The translations under genes and the position numbers were made by a program. The notes under the pieces were generated by a model. The model saw nothing but the letters and a program-made list of their open reading frames with translations. It was not told where the DNA came from and made no database searches. Shown here piece after piece: positions 1-10,319 of a stretch of DNA of 64,000 nucleotides. The DNA is taken from positions 194,068,760-194,132,759 of the forward strand of contig CM069433.1 of the NCBI GenBank assembly GCA_035610365.1, in the 5' to 3' direction. The DNA comes from Aquatica leii. Lineage: Eukaryota > Arthropoda > Insecta > Coleoptera > Lampyridae. Within the stretch, counting starts at the first letter, position 1; the number at the start of each line of letters is the position of its first letter.

Positions 1-1199
1 TTAATTAATTAAGTTATAAAATCTTTTACTATACAGGAGTAAATTTTATTATTTTGTTTGATAAATTGTATAATTTTAACATTTTCATTAATTGTGAGAA
101 AAAAAGTTAAATATTGAACGATTGTTTGTTTGTAACGTGTACTGTTGCTTGGGTATTATTTTTTCTATGTACATCAGAATGGTTCAATTACGAATTCGCC
201 GATAAGTTTTTCTTTTATTATTGTCAATAAACTTTATCGTAAACTAACATGCATATATCTTAATGCTCGCATAGTAAAATATATATTGTTAGATAAAGCT
301 TTTTTAAATGGAAAGTGTTGAGTAATTTATAAAATTATCTGTAGTTATGATGTAATCTCTCATTAGAATACGATTCTTTATCATTGAATCAACTGATATA
401 AAATTCAAATTTTGTTTAGGGACAATTATTCCCTGCTTTACAAAGTAATTACTGTATATTGTTAACAAAATATTTGATATCGTATCGTGATATATAATAT
501 TTATTTACGCAATGTAAATAAAGTATATAATTTGGGAAATAAAATAAATAAACGTTATAATATTTACTTTTAGACAAACGTATTCTAATTATCAAACAAC
601 TTCCAAAATTGAAAAAAAACAAATTATTGGATAATTACAGTTTTACACTTTCTATAATTTTAAGTAATATAAGACATAAACAAAATCAAGTTTTATAATA
701 AAAATAATATAATAATTAATCTATTGTTTCATAGACGCTTTTGTAGAACTATTTATTGTCATTGTTTGTCAGAAGTGTAACAGACGCGTTTCGCTAACTT
801 TAGTAACATCTTCAGCTACAAGAATAAATTAAATGAACGTTGTTGATAGACTTTATTTCTTAAAAAACCTATATTTTGAAGAGTTACTAAACTTTAAAAC
901 TAATCAAGTTTTTTTCGTCAAACGTCAAAATATAGGCATTTCATTGCCAGTTTGCGTTTTGTTTATTCAAGCGACAGCAAAAGTACTGCAGTGCCGCCTG
1001 CTTAATTAAATTAAATGCATTGCATTTTTTAAACATTTACTATTTTTTATTTGACTTTTGTTAATATTCTTCTTATATATTTATTTCTTAATTTAGCAAA
1101 TTTTATTTAATTTATTTATAATTACATGTACTACTACGTACTACTGAAATGCCTGTGATGTAGACAATTATGCGTACACGTGTGTTGGTGGTTGAGGAC
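1..1199. other. AT-rich intergenic sequence, no gene seen
   Basis: No open frame of note, no repeat termini and no splice-bounded coding segment were recognised. The only item worth marking is a short hammerhead-like string on the - strand at 781-820, listed separately. Confidence 0.5.
781..820 (-). ncRNA. possible hammerhead-ribozyme-like motif
   Basis: Read on the - strand, the segment contains CTGAAGA followed by a short imperfect hairpin (GTTA pairing with TAGC around a seven-base loop), then GAAAC and GCGTC. The order CUGANGA - stem II - GAAA - ...GUC is that of the hammerhead core, and GAAACGCG strings of this type accompany Penelope-like and retrozyme elements. I could not build a convincing stem I, and one base next to stem II does not pair, so this may be a decayed copy or chance. 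Confidence 0.25.
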
Positions 1200-1379
1200 A
1201 GTTATCACGTGCCCGTTTGGTAATTAGTTAAGTTTGCCTTGGTAATAGAATAATACATAAATTTTTAAAAAAGGGCTATATAATAATTACTGTGTACTAA
1301 GTATTTTTGCACTAATAAAATGGAACCGTATTTTAAAATACTTCGCATTTAATTACTTAAGATATAATTAATCTGATTA

Positions 1380-2664
1380 TACACTGGGTTTCAAATAAAA
1401 TGCACCACATAGAAGAAGTAGACGTGGAGGGCTGAAATTTTGTATGTAAAACTGTTATATATGGACAAATAAATGATGGATTTGGAATGAAAATGTTGAT
1501 GTATTCAAAAAACACACATGGTGTTATCAACAACTCCACGCTTCTCTTACTTTCAGTTCTATACCCTTATCGTTGTACTTTTTTAGATTTCTTTAGATCT
1601 AGTTATCAGTTGTAAGTGTTAAAATGCCACGAGTTCGCAGACGAGGTAAATTTCAACATTTAACGCCTTTTGAGAGAGGGCGAATAATCGAATATCGTGA
1701 AATCGCCAGAAGATTAGGACGTACTCATTCAACAATATTAAGAACGTGCCGAGGATGGCAGGAAGAATAATTGCAAACACGACGTAGAGGTACTGGACGA
1801 CCCAAAGTCACTCATGAACGAGAAGATCTTCTGTTAAGAAGTGCCGTTCAAGACTCTTGGAAATCATTGAGTTCAGTTGGAATAAACTGGATACGAGCAG
1901 TTGGTCGCAGAGTCTCTATGAGTACTGTTTATCGTTGAATTCGCTCTTTGGGATTTCGATCATATCGACCAAACTCTCGTATTTCTCTAACACCTCACCA
2001 CCAAGAAGTCAGACATCAATGGTGCCAAGCCAGACAACATTGACTACATGAATGGAACAACATTATCTCTTCTGATGAGTTTAGACATACTGGTTTAACA
2101 CCTGGTGTAATGGTTTGGAGTGGCATTGGGAATGCCGTTCTCCTTTAACATTTATCCAAGGCACGTTAAATGTTTGACGTTACATCGACAACGTCTTAAA
2201 AACCCTTCTTCAATAACGTCCAGAAGCTATCTTTCAACAAGATAATGCGCGACAGCATGTGGCAGAGAGAGACAGAGAGTTTTTGAAGTAAATTTATTAC
2301 CGTGGTCTGCTAGATCGCTAAATTTATCGCCAATAGAACATGTCTGGGACTTGATGGACAGAAGACTGCGTCATCTAGCTCACTTTCCAAACACCATAAA
2401 AGAATTTCAACAACAACTTTAAATAGCCTGGAAAAAGATATCCTAGGACGCAATAAATCACCTTATTTACAGTATGCTTAGAAGAGTAACCTCTTGCATA
2501 CAAGCACCTGGTGATGTTACACATTATTGAAATTTTTTCAATAAAACGTTGTGTTGCTGCTTCTAAATTGTAATTATTGATTTGTCTATATATAACAGTT
2601 TTAGATACAAAATTTCAGCCCTCTACGTCTACTATGTGGTGCATTTTATTTGAAACCCAGTGCA
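1380..2664 (+). mobile_element. Tc1/mariner element with long inverted repeats
   Basis: Imperfect inverted repeats of about 80 bp begin TACACTGGGTTTC at 1380 and end GAAACCCAGTGCA at 2664. TA dinucleotides at 1378-1379 and 2665-2666 give the expected target duplication. The left repeat has a three-base duplication (AAG) relative to the right one. The element carries a broken Tc1-like transposase and sits inside the LTR of an older BEL/Pao element, which dates it as the later insertion. Confidence 0.85.
1624..2530 (+). pseudogene. Tc1-like transposase, broken
   Basis: The reading starts MPRVRRRGKFQHLTPFERGR and continues into a helix-turn-helix region that has lost a few residues (REIARRLGRTHSTILR). 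The catalytic part is still recognisable: SSDEF for the first Asp, QQDNARQHVAE around 2235-2275 for the second, and LSPIEHVWDLM for the third region. Several in-frame stops (for example after WQEE and after STVYR) and frameshifts break it. A Tc1-family transposase would cut and paste the element at TA sites; this copy cannot make the protein. The ATG at 1624 matches the usual family start. Confidence 0.85.
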
Positions 2665-3066
2665 TAAATAAAATGCCGTTTTGATGGAACCTTTAGAAGA
2701 TCGTGTATTACTGGAATTACCGATGGTAGATGTACGGCAGATATAGAAATTTGTATCGAACACACAAACGTTAACAAAATTTTATGGTTAAAACATGGTC
2801 CTTTGATTTACTTGTTACATGTCATCGGCAGGTATAGTCTTCTTGGTTTTTAACGTAGTTTACATTTTGTAAAATTGAATTTGTTGTTGTTTACATTTTG
2901 TAACTTTGCGTTTGTATTACACATTGCGTTATTTGTTAAAGCCTTGATAATTGAAAATATAATTAGTTCCAGCACCACTTTCCTGCATTTCGTGTTTGTA
3001 TTTGATTGGATTTTTGTACCGATTGCCATTGCAGCTATGTTCATTGTTTCTCGTTAATTTATCATC

Positions 3067-3970
3067 ATGATTTACACTATAGAAAAACCTCAAATAGATA
3101 GTTTGTTAAAATTAAAGTTTATAGCAGCATTCAAACAGTCTTTATAGTGATTTGCAACAGGTTGATCCAGGCACATTGTTAGATGAATTGAAAGATTTAT
3201 GTAATGTTGTTGCACAGATCGATGGTCATTAGAAGGTATCCATGCATCGTTGAATACTAAAGTTGAAAGTCGTCCTTTGTTGGGTCAGGGGCACGTCTAG
3301 AGACAAATAATCAAAAGAATCCTTGACTGTAGTTTTATAAAATTATAAAATTGCATTTAAAACATTAGTAGATCGTTACCGAAATAGTTGCGTTCTTGTT
3401 TCATTCTATTGGCAGAATATAGCAAACGCACCTAAAGTTAATTTGCAATCGCCCCAAGCACTACAAAATCTGTTGAATACATTTGTGGAAAATTTGACAG
3501 CTCTCGATCAAATTAATGAAATTGATCGTTGGGATTTTACCTTGTTTAATTGGCTGCTTTAGAAAGTGGATTCCGACACTCGTCAACGATTCAAATTGAG
3601 TCATTCTCAAGCTAAAGTTCTAACTTTTGAAATGCTTAGACAATTTTTAAGCGATCACTGTGGCGCTTTGAAAACAAATTCGTTTAGTAGTAGTAGTTAG
3701 TGGCAACGTGGAAAGACGCAAGCCACAATTGTCCTTTGTTGTATCGACCAATCGTTACAGTCTTGCTGTTCGTACTGTAAGCAACAATCGCATTCCATTT
3801 ATCGTTGTAGTAGTTTTAGTGGTCGAAAACCGTATGATAGTTATGTTGCTTTCAAATCTGCACAACTTTGTTTGAAGTGTTTAAATCGTACACATCAGGT
3901 TAAATCTTGCAATTCGAAAGCTATTTGTCGGCATTATTCCGCTGCATTTTTAAAAAGCTTTTTCTGAATC
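3067..3970 (+). pseudogene. BEL/Pao gag with two CCHC zinc knuckles, broken
   Basis: Translation in changing frames gives BEL/Pao gag features. A DUF1759-like block covers about 3370-3690 (RYRNSCVLV, LNTFVENLTALDQINEID, LSDHCGAL). Two CX2CX4HX4C knuckles in one frame follow, at 3767-3818 (CSYCKQQSHSIYRC) and 3869-3910 (CLKCLNRTHQVKSC). Stop codons interrupt the frame, for example near 3150, 3560 and 3700. Gag forms the particle that packages the element RNA; this copy is dead. Family assignment rests on my recognition of the block, not on a search. Confidence 0.7.
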
Positions 3971-4044
3971 TCGCCGCTTCCAGGAATATTGATTTGTAGT
4001 AGTCTCTTGCGTTATGAAAACGAACATGGCTAAATCGATGGTCC

Positions 4045-4310
4045 GTGAATACAATATTTAGTTTTGTTCTCATGGTCATGGTTCCCGTCGTTGGTAATAG
4101 TGTTACACAACCACATTTGTTTTTTGTTTCATCAGAGTTTAGTCTTTATGACACGTTAAAATCGTTTTGGCACGTTGAAGACGTCCCCAGCAAATGCTTC
4201 CTTCTAACGGAGGAGCAGCACGCAGAAAATTCGTTTGTTAGCACACATACTAGAGACTATTCGGGTCGTTTTGTAGTTTTGTTGCCTTTTAAGGACATGA
4301 AATCGATGCC
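4045..4310 (+). pseudogene. BEL/Pao pol fragment upstream of RT
   Basis: The open frame contains SFWHVEDVPSK, then TEEQHAENSFVSTHTRD and SGRFVVLLPFKD. This is the conserved lead-in to BEL/Pao reverse transcriptase: FW-x-hydrophobic-E-E, an acidic EE-C/A-E block, and GRY/F-V-x-LPFK. The frame then runs straight into the 3' LTR near 4357, so RT itself is deleted. Upstream, protease sequence is missing. The open frame to 4431 is extended by LTR sequence and does not represent a real protein C-terminus. Confidence 0.7.
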
Positions 4311-4356
4311 TGTTTTTGAAGGCATGCAAGAAATTGCACATTGTCGTCTTTTATCA

Positions 4357-4650
4357 CTGTTACATGCGTGTTTGGTGATTAGTTACGTTTGCTTTGGTGA
4401 TCGAGTAATAAATAAATACATAAAAATATAATAATTATTGTGTATTTTTGCACTATTAAAATGCAACCGTATTTTAAAATACTTCGCAAGCATTTAATTT
4501 CTCAAGATATAAGTAATCTAACTATATCAATTAAATGCCGTTTTGTTGGAACCTTGAGAAGAGCATGTATAACTGGAATTACTGATGGTGGATGTATGGC
4601 AGATATGGAAATTTGTATCAACCACACAAACTTTAACAAAATTTTTCATT
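4357..4650 (+). repeat. 3' LTR of BEL/Pao element
   Basis: Uninterrupted counterpart of the split 5' LTR, starting TGTTACATGCGTG and ending near the AACAAAATTTTTCA block. The small open frame at 4440-4652 lies within this LTR and is not a gene. The ends are inferred from where similarity to 1200-2790 stops. Confidence 0.65.
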
Positions 4651-7004
4651 GAATAAAATCGTTATCGTTATAAGCAACATACGTTTTACGAAAAAATAAT
4701 ATATTCTATTCGGCATTGACGTGTTTTTTGTGGTTCATCTGTAATATGGTCATTGCATGATTTTTTAAAATTTATACTTACCTTTGGGATGCTGTTTTCC
4801 ATGTTCTGATATCAAGATGTTGACACTACACTACAAACATAAAAGCGAGTAGCGTGTGCGATGTAACTAATACTATATGCATTACCGAGTTCTGCAAATG
4901 TCTGTAAGAGACAAATTATTTGCAATATTAGAAACATAGTCTAGACTTCCAAAAGTGTGTGCTGCTGAATAATTTTAATGATAAATAAACAATCTTTTGG
5001 TAAACCAAGATAGCGACTCGAGTTTTAATATTGTTAGTCGCTTCCTCACGATGCACTCTGGATAGCATCTATGATGGGTTCTCTAGTACAGATGTGAACT
5101 AAATGAATGACACAGGCTTACATTCTACTATGTGGTGTTGTTGCCCTTAAAACGGATACGTTTCCACTCAATTCCAGATCCTAATCGTGAGTCTCCCTTC
5201 TACGGCAGTGTAACGTCCGCGGATTGTGGATTTAATTGTGTACAATTTATACGGGAGGGAGCATTTTGGCGTGTGGCTGTTGCTCTTAAAATAATAGTTA
5301 CTCTATACAATTCTAAGAATCGGTCTTGGGCAGAAACTGGTAGCACGTCTGAGGCATCGTCGACTGTTTAGTTCTACTCCGGTAAATCCGGATTTAGTTC
5401 CAATTTCGAAGCTCGGTTCAATCTTCAGATAGCAACTCGAAGCACGACTTGTGCCCAAAAGTTTCACCAGCGCCGGTAAATTGGGAGCTAGTTTTGAAGG
5501 TACACAGTAAAAAATATATAGTTAAATTAACTACAATTTTTAGTTCCAGCAGGTCCACTCCTATTTTTAGTAAATTTATCAAAACCTATGGAACCAACTT
5601 CAACAACAGCATAACTGTCAAACTGTACTACATTAATTGTAACAACAACAACATTTTGATACATGATTATCTAAAACTGCAATAATTGACATTATATGAG
5701 TTATTTCTACAATGTATTTTGTAAATTTACTGCTTATTCACCTAGCATTATCCCATCAGTAAAAGTAACTAAAAAATACAGTTGCTATTTACTCTAACTA
5801 AGTAACTATTAAAATGTTGTTAAATAAAAGTGAAATTAACAAAATATTTTTTACTGTGTAGAGGAAAAGCCGAGTCTTATTACGCGAAAGCATGGCAGGG
5901 GGACTTGTTCCTCCGGTGGAAGAAGCGTCTTGTGGTAGGGGTACGTAATCTAATACGCCCAGGGTCTACGTGAGCTGTCTTGCGTTTTAGATCCGTAGAA
6001 TGGACAGAAATCTACTAAATTCTAGTATCCCTAGTGTATCGGTAGCACAAGAATATGTTTTGTAAAACTGGCAGCAACACGAATATCCGAAAAAGATAAA
6101 GAACCACTTAAATAATAGGGGGGGGGGAGATCAAACACTTTATCTCCGCTTGATACCAAGATCCTGAACCGGCCAGCAAAGAAAGTTTAGAAAAAATAAG
6201 TTAGAAACGAAAAGACATTCCGAGTTAAGCACTGAACTGCTGACTTTCTATTAAAAGACTGGTTAATTAAATCCGCCAATAGGAAGAGTACAGACTGCGT
6301 CTAGCGTGCAAAGACCAGGAACTAGGAATAGCTTTAGTATTTGCGATAGATTGCACGGCACCTCGGTGCGGTTGTAACTATGACTCGTATGAGATGTTTG
6401 AAAACGAAATGTCTAAACTGTTTGCATTATAGTCAGTATTACTTGTATCTGGAGCAAATGATGTATTTTTCTTAATTGAACAGATACTTTTCGAAGACGG
6501 TGGTATGTTTATAGGAGAAGAAGCAATTTCGTGACTGAATTTGATACTTAGACAACTTGAGATGACCATGGGATTAAACAATAAATGTGACGTCAACATA
6601 CATAAACCAGACTTTAAGTTTTAATATTGATGATTCTAAAGTAACCTTTCAAAAGATTATCTAAAAGTGTTAGCTACAACAGAAAATGGAGAAGAACTTA
6701 TAACGGCATCCAAAACTTGTTTGTGAACAAATGTATGCTAGGAACTTTGGAAAACAATGAAGTAACATCGAAACTCTTGGGGTTTAAAGTTTAAACATTC
6801 TAAACGTTGAATAAAAGTACTGAGAATATAGGTCAGATTTGATGATTTGGCCCATGTTTGATCTTCAAAATGGGATTTTGAGTTAAAAGAACGTACGTTT
6901 CTTCTGACAAAATGAAATGGATTTTCTCACCGTAATTAGTTTGGTTCAAAACTACAGTAGCGTAATACAGTAAGGTAATATTTATTATTACATATACTGG
7001 ATGT
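4651..7004. other. unassigned sequence, no gene recognised
   Basis: AT-rich sequence with short open frames (5132-5371, 5449-5685, 6378-6599 on -) whose translations I do not recognise and which lack splice context. A run of ten G lies at 6118-6127. CTGGATGT at 6997-7004 is the left target duplication of the adjacent transposon. Confidence 0.4.
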
Positions 7005-7075
7005 TAGTGTGGAACGAAAATGAACGAAAAAACAAAAAAGTTGAATAGCGTTGTGTCATAGTTGAAAAAATATGC
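7005..7075 (+). repeat. left terminal inverted repeat of unclassified transposon
   Basis: Starts TAGTGTGGAACGAAAA directly after the 8-bp duplication. It is imperfectly complementary to 10241-10311, ending with an AAAATATGC block. Confidence 0.85.
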
Positions 7076-7127
7076 TTCTTACTATCAAAGTCAAGTATAC
7101 GAAAAACAAACCTGGTGACTTTATATC

Positions 7128-7141
7128 TTGAGGTTCCTCAA
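7128..7141. promoter_or_regulatory. subterminal motif TTGAGGTTCCTCAA
   Basis: Near-palindromic motif. Related copies lie at 7311-7320 (AGGTTCCTCA) in the same orientation and, inverted, at 10017-10026 (TGAGGAACCT) and 10186-10195 (TTGAGGAACC). Two copies inside each end in mirror orientation resemble subterminal transposase-binding repeats; that role is inferred. Confidence 0.5.
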
Positions 7142-7468
7142 AGGGATGCCATATTTGATAATATATGAACTTTGAGCCTCTTAACTAATTTTTATTATTT
7201 TTTTAATTTTTGTAAGATGGTCATGACATATATATTAATTTGCTGCTTAAGGTTGTAGAAAATAACCTACCAAATCTCAAATTAAAATGTTAACATTTTA
7301 AGGTTCCTCACATGCCATTAAATATAGCAAAATGGAAGAAAAAGACGGATTTTAGTTAAATTATAATTTTATTAACCTTAAGTTCGGAATAAAAAAAACA
7401 TAAAAATAACTCTAAAACATGTAGGTAACTAAACTAATTAACATTACTCATTTCTATTTTTAAAGTAG

Positions 7469-9827
7469 TCAGATTTTTTCAAAATATGGCAACACTTGTC
7501 TTGACTGAACCCTATTTTTAATAAACCCATCCCGATTACTCTGGCCACACACCGCAGCTGATGCTTCAGTTACCAGGCGAACGCAGCGTTCTACTGCTTG
7601 AGTATTACAAGGTAATAATGGAAAATCAGAAGGACTTAGATTAGATATTAAATCGAGGTTCATATGCATATTAATTGTCATTGGTGGTTCAGTAGTACTT
7701 ACTTCGATCCAAGAAATCATGTCCGAATAATGCTTGGCATCAAAACGTATCGTAGGGATATTAAAGTCCCGTATCGTTTGTCTACCTTTACTCCTCGCCT
7801 TTAGAACACGTCGTATAGCAAGTTGCTTGTAAAGCGGATCTTCATCCGTAAGCATTGACAACAATATGTTCTCCGGATGAGCGAAAAATCCATTACGTTG
7901 GATAACGGGATAAATAATTTTTTGAACCTTTTCAGGTAGTATGCTACATGATTGGATTAACTTGAATAAGTGTCTTGATCCGTCATAACATGATGGCTGA
8001 AGTTTCACTCTAAACCAGAATGGGGCATAGACTTTGGATATGTAAGTTGTCAACAGGCAAAGATTTTCATCTGGAACTTTAGTTGCTACGTAAAGCCTCA
8101 TAATTCGGTTAGCTGTTGTAAGCCATCTAGCATGTGACAGTTTCCCTGGATTTCTTGAGGCCAAAGAAGCAGATACATTTCCAGTTTCAACCGATTGCAC
8201 TATGTCTAACAAATACTGCTGATCTGTACTTAAATCAGGCCCAATTGGACCTTTGTGTCCGCGGGGACCTGAAGTTTCGCCATCAATTTCTTTAATTAGA
8301 TGTCGCAGGGGAAGCTCATTAAAGTGAAATAAGCAGATAAGCCATTGCAGGGGACGATTGAGTTCTTTCTCTAACAAACGAATTACCCCGTTTTTTGCTC
8401 CTGTATTTACTGCCGTTCCGTCTGCTCCAACAGCAATTAAGCCGTTTAAATTAAAATTTTGTTGTAAAAAAAGTAGAATTGATGCTTTTATATTTGATGC
8501 TGGACCACTTTCTGGAACGACGTGTCCTATATATTGAGAACCTGGTTCAGTTACAAGAGATATATGTTCTTCTGTAATACGCCGGCGTTTATTTGTAGTA
8601 GTTTCATAAATTAGTGTTTGGTCCTTTCTGCCGTCAAAGAATAATCCTATAATAGCAGGGTTTTTCGTGGTTTTGGCCATACAAAGTTCTCGTTGTGCTT
8701 TTCGCGCTCTTCTAATTTTCATTCTATCTATTGTCATTGTGGCATTTGCTTTAGATAAAACACCCGCATCTTCCAAAACAGCATTAACTATTATAGCTGC
8801 TGCACGATCTGACACCCCGGTTCTGTCACAGGCAAGTGCCACAGATGGCAATTTAACCCTCATTTGTGATAAAATTTTGTTTTCTGGATTTGTTTTGTCT
8901 AAAAAGGAGAAATTGGTTTTCATGTTTTTGCAGTTTTAGAAAAAGTATAAATTAAAATTACCTGAAACATCATCTGGACCTCGATCTGAGCTTTTATCAG
9001 GAAAATCTTCTTCCTCTTTTTGGCTAAGGGCAGATGCTACCGATTTCAATCTTGAATTTGAGGTGGTTGTCGTTTTTGATTTTGTTTTACCTAAACAATA
9101 AAATCGCTATAATTTTTTTAAATAAAGATTAAGTAAACTTACGTAGAGATTTAACAATACTGCTATCAGATCCAACTTCCTCCTCTTCACTGTCTTCAGT
9201 GTCTTCACCACTAGTACTAAATTCTAAAATTTTCTCCGGCACATCTGAGTAACTGCAACTAGGTTTTGGGTCTTTTGTTTTAAAGGAACAATTTTTCCTA
9301 TTCATAGTGTTTGCAATTTTCGTGGTGACTTTTATGTCTACTGTTCCAATAGCCATTACTCTCTTAGTTCTTTGGTCAGCAAGAAAGGCTTGTTCTCTTT
9401 GGGGTACTTTTTTTGATTTTTCACACTTACATGTTTGAAACTCACACTTGCAAGCGGCTATATCAAATAACTTAGAGGCCTCTTCTTTAAATGAGTCTAA
9501 TTTTAGTTCAATCGTTTGAGTATCCTGCCTGCTTTTTAAATTTCTCTGAATAAGTTTGTAACGTTGATGAAACTTTTTGATTTTGTCCCATATTCGGTTT
9601 TTACTCACTACAGGAATTGAAGCTTTGAGCCAAATTTCTTCAATTTTTGGCACTGTTTGTTTTAGAATCTCACAAACAGAAGGATCCTTTCCGGTATACC
9701 TTTCCTTTAAGTCATGTTGCACAAACAAATAATGACACATAACATCGTTAAACGTTGGCAAAACTCTACCACTTAATAACTTTGGATATCCAAAAACAAT
9801 ACACTTGCATCTACTTCTAGTTGTCAT
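7469..9827 (-). CDS. three-exon transposase-like protein, 747 codons, intact
   Basis: Proposed exons on the - strand are 9827-9143, 9090-8962 and 8898-7469. The introns are 52 and 63 bp: donor GTAAGT at 9142 with acceptor AG at 9092-9091, and donor GTAATT at 8961 with acceptor AG at 8900-8899. Phases fit exactly and give one uninterrupted frame ending at 7469. ATG at 9827 is preferred because the frame further upstream has only GTG. The N-terminal part has a Cys-rich patch (CKCEFQTCKCEKSKKVP) and FLADQRTKRVM; exon 2 is charged and Ser/Thr-rich. The C-terminal part has candidate acidic catalytic sites: FFDGRKDQ, GADGTAVNTG, then SHARWLTTANRIMR and NTQAVERCVRLVTEAS. This D-D-(SHARW)-E layout suggests an RNase-H-fold transposase. 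The family is not named with confidence; function is inferred from the flanking inverted repeats. Confidence 0.82.
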
Positions 9828-10240
9828 TATTATTTTCACACCTTACGACGACGTTAATATTTGTGAGGTTCACACACAACTAAGCCTCGCAGTCGACACT
9901 CGAATAAGTTAATACATGTTATGACATGCTGCGTGCTGCCGCTGCGCCATAGCCCCGCTATCAGTGGCGGGTCATTTTAGGATTTAATAAGTAATTTTTG
10001 CAAAATTAGATAAGTTTGAGGAACCTGAAGTCCTGGTAGTAGAGAAAAGTTTTTTTAATATGCTATTTTAAGTTACTAAATGTATATATTTTCCGCTATG
10101 ACAGCTTAAAAAAAGATTTTTTTAATAATATATTTATTATGGCAATTTTATCGAAAATCCGTAAAATTCAGAAATTTTAAGGGCCTTGAGGAACCCCTAA
10201 ATATTAAAATCGGTCAGGCAACTTTTGCCACTTTTTTTTG

Positions 10241-10311
10241 TTTACTCATACGCATATTTTAAAAACTATGTCACACTACTTGGAGAAAAAAAGTTTTTTC
10301 GTTCCACCCTA
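10241..10311 (-). repeat. right terminal inverted repeat of unclassified transposon
   Basis: Read on the - strand it starts TAGGGTGGAACGAAAA and matches the left end with a few substitutions and a small gap. CTGGATGT follows at 10312-10319. Confidence 0.85.
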
Positions 10312-10319
10312 CTGGATGT

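Larger units (their letters stand above)
1200..2790 (+). repeat. 5' LTR of BEL/Pao element, split by a mariner insertion
   Basis: Sequence at 1200-1379 and 2665-2790 is colinear with 4357-4650. Shared landmarks include ACCGTATTTTAAAATACTTC on the left part and a stretch ending near TTAACAAAATTTT on the right part. The Tc1/mariner element occupies 1380-2664. The outer edges are approximate. Confidence 0.65.
1200..4650 (+). mobile_element. internally deleted BEL/Pao LTR retrotransposon
   Basis: Two related terminal segments, about 1200-2790 (after removing the inserted element at 1380-2664) and about 4357-4650, match along roughly 290-300 bp and are interpreted as LTRs. Between them lies about 1.55 kb. 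It encodes a broken gag with DUF1759-like sequence and two zinc knuckles, followed directly by a stub of the pol region just before the reverse transcriptase. Protease, most of RT, RNase H and integrase are missing, so this is a deletion derivative. The LTR boundaries are inferred from where similarity starts and stops; no target duplication was confirmed. Confidence 0.72.
7005..10311 (-). mobile_element. complete DNA transposon, hAT-like ends, unclassified
   Basis: The termini are TAGTGTGGAACGAAAA at 7005 and its inverse TTTTCGTTCCACCCTA ending at 10311. The imperfect inverted repeat continues for about 65 bp, with GTGTCATAG / GTGACATAG and AAAATATGC also shared. A perfect 8-bp direct repeat CTGGATGT lies immediately outside at 6997-7004 and 10312-10319. 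The element is 3307 bp and holds one intact three-exon gene on the - strand. An 8-bp duplication and TAGGG-type ends suit the hAT superfamily, but P-type elements also make 8-bp duplications. I see no BED finger or standard hAT C-terminal block. It looks young and potentially autonomous. Confidence 0.88.

Noticed and set aside
2850-3057. Overlapping open frames on both strands of about 60 codons
   Set aside because: In the leader region between LTR and gag of the BEL/Pao element; neither matches anything known and both are low complexity.
4440-4652. 70-codon open frame
   Set aside because: Lies entirely in the 3' LTR of the BEL/Pao element; the other LTR has no corresponding intact frame.
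6118-6127. Run of ten G as a possible functional G-tract
   Set aside because: A single run without neighbouring G-tracts cannot form an intramolecular quadruplex; likely a simple homopolymer.
8899-8923. MKTNFSFL as the start of a separate 484-codon protein
   Set aside because: These bases lie inside the proposed second intron. The acceptor TTTTTAG directly precedes the exon, and the upstream exons join in phase, so a separate gene starting here is less likely.
8667-8939. + strand open frame of 90 codons
   Set aside because: Antisense to exon 3 of the intact transposase-like gene.
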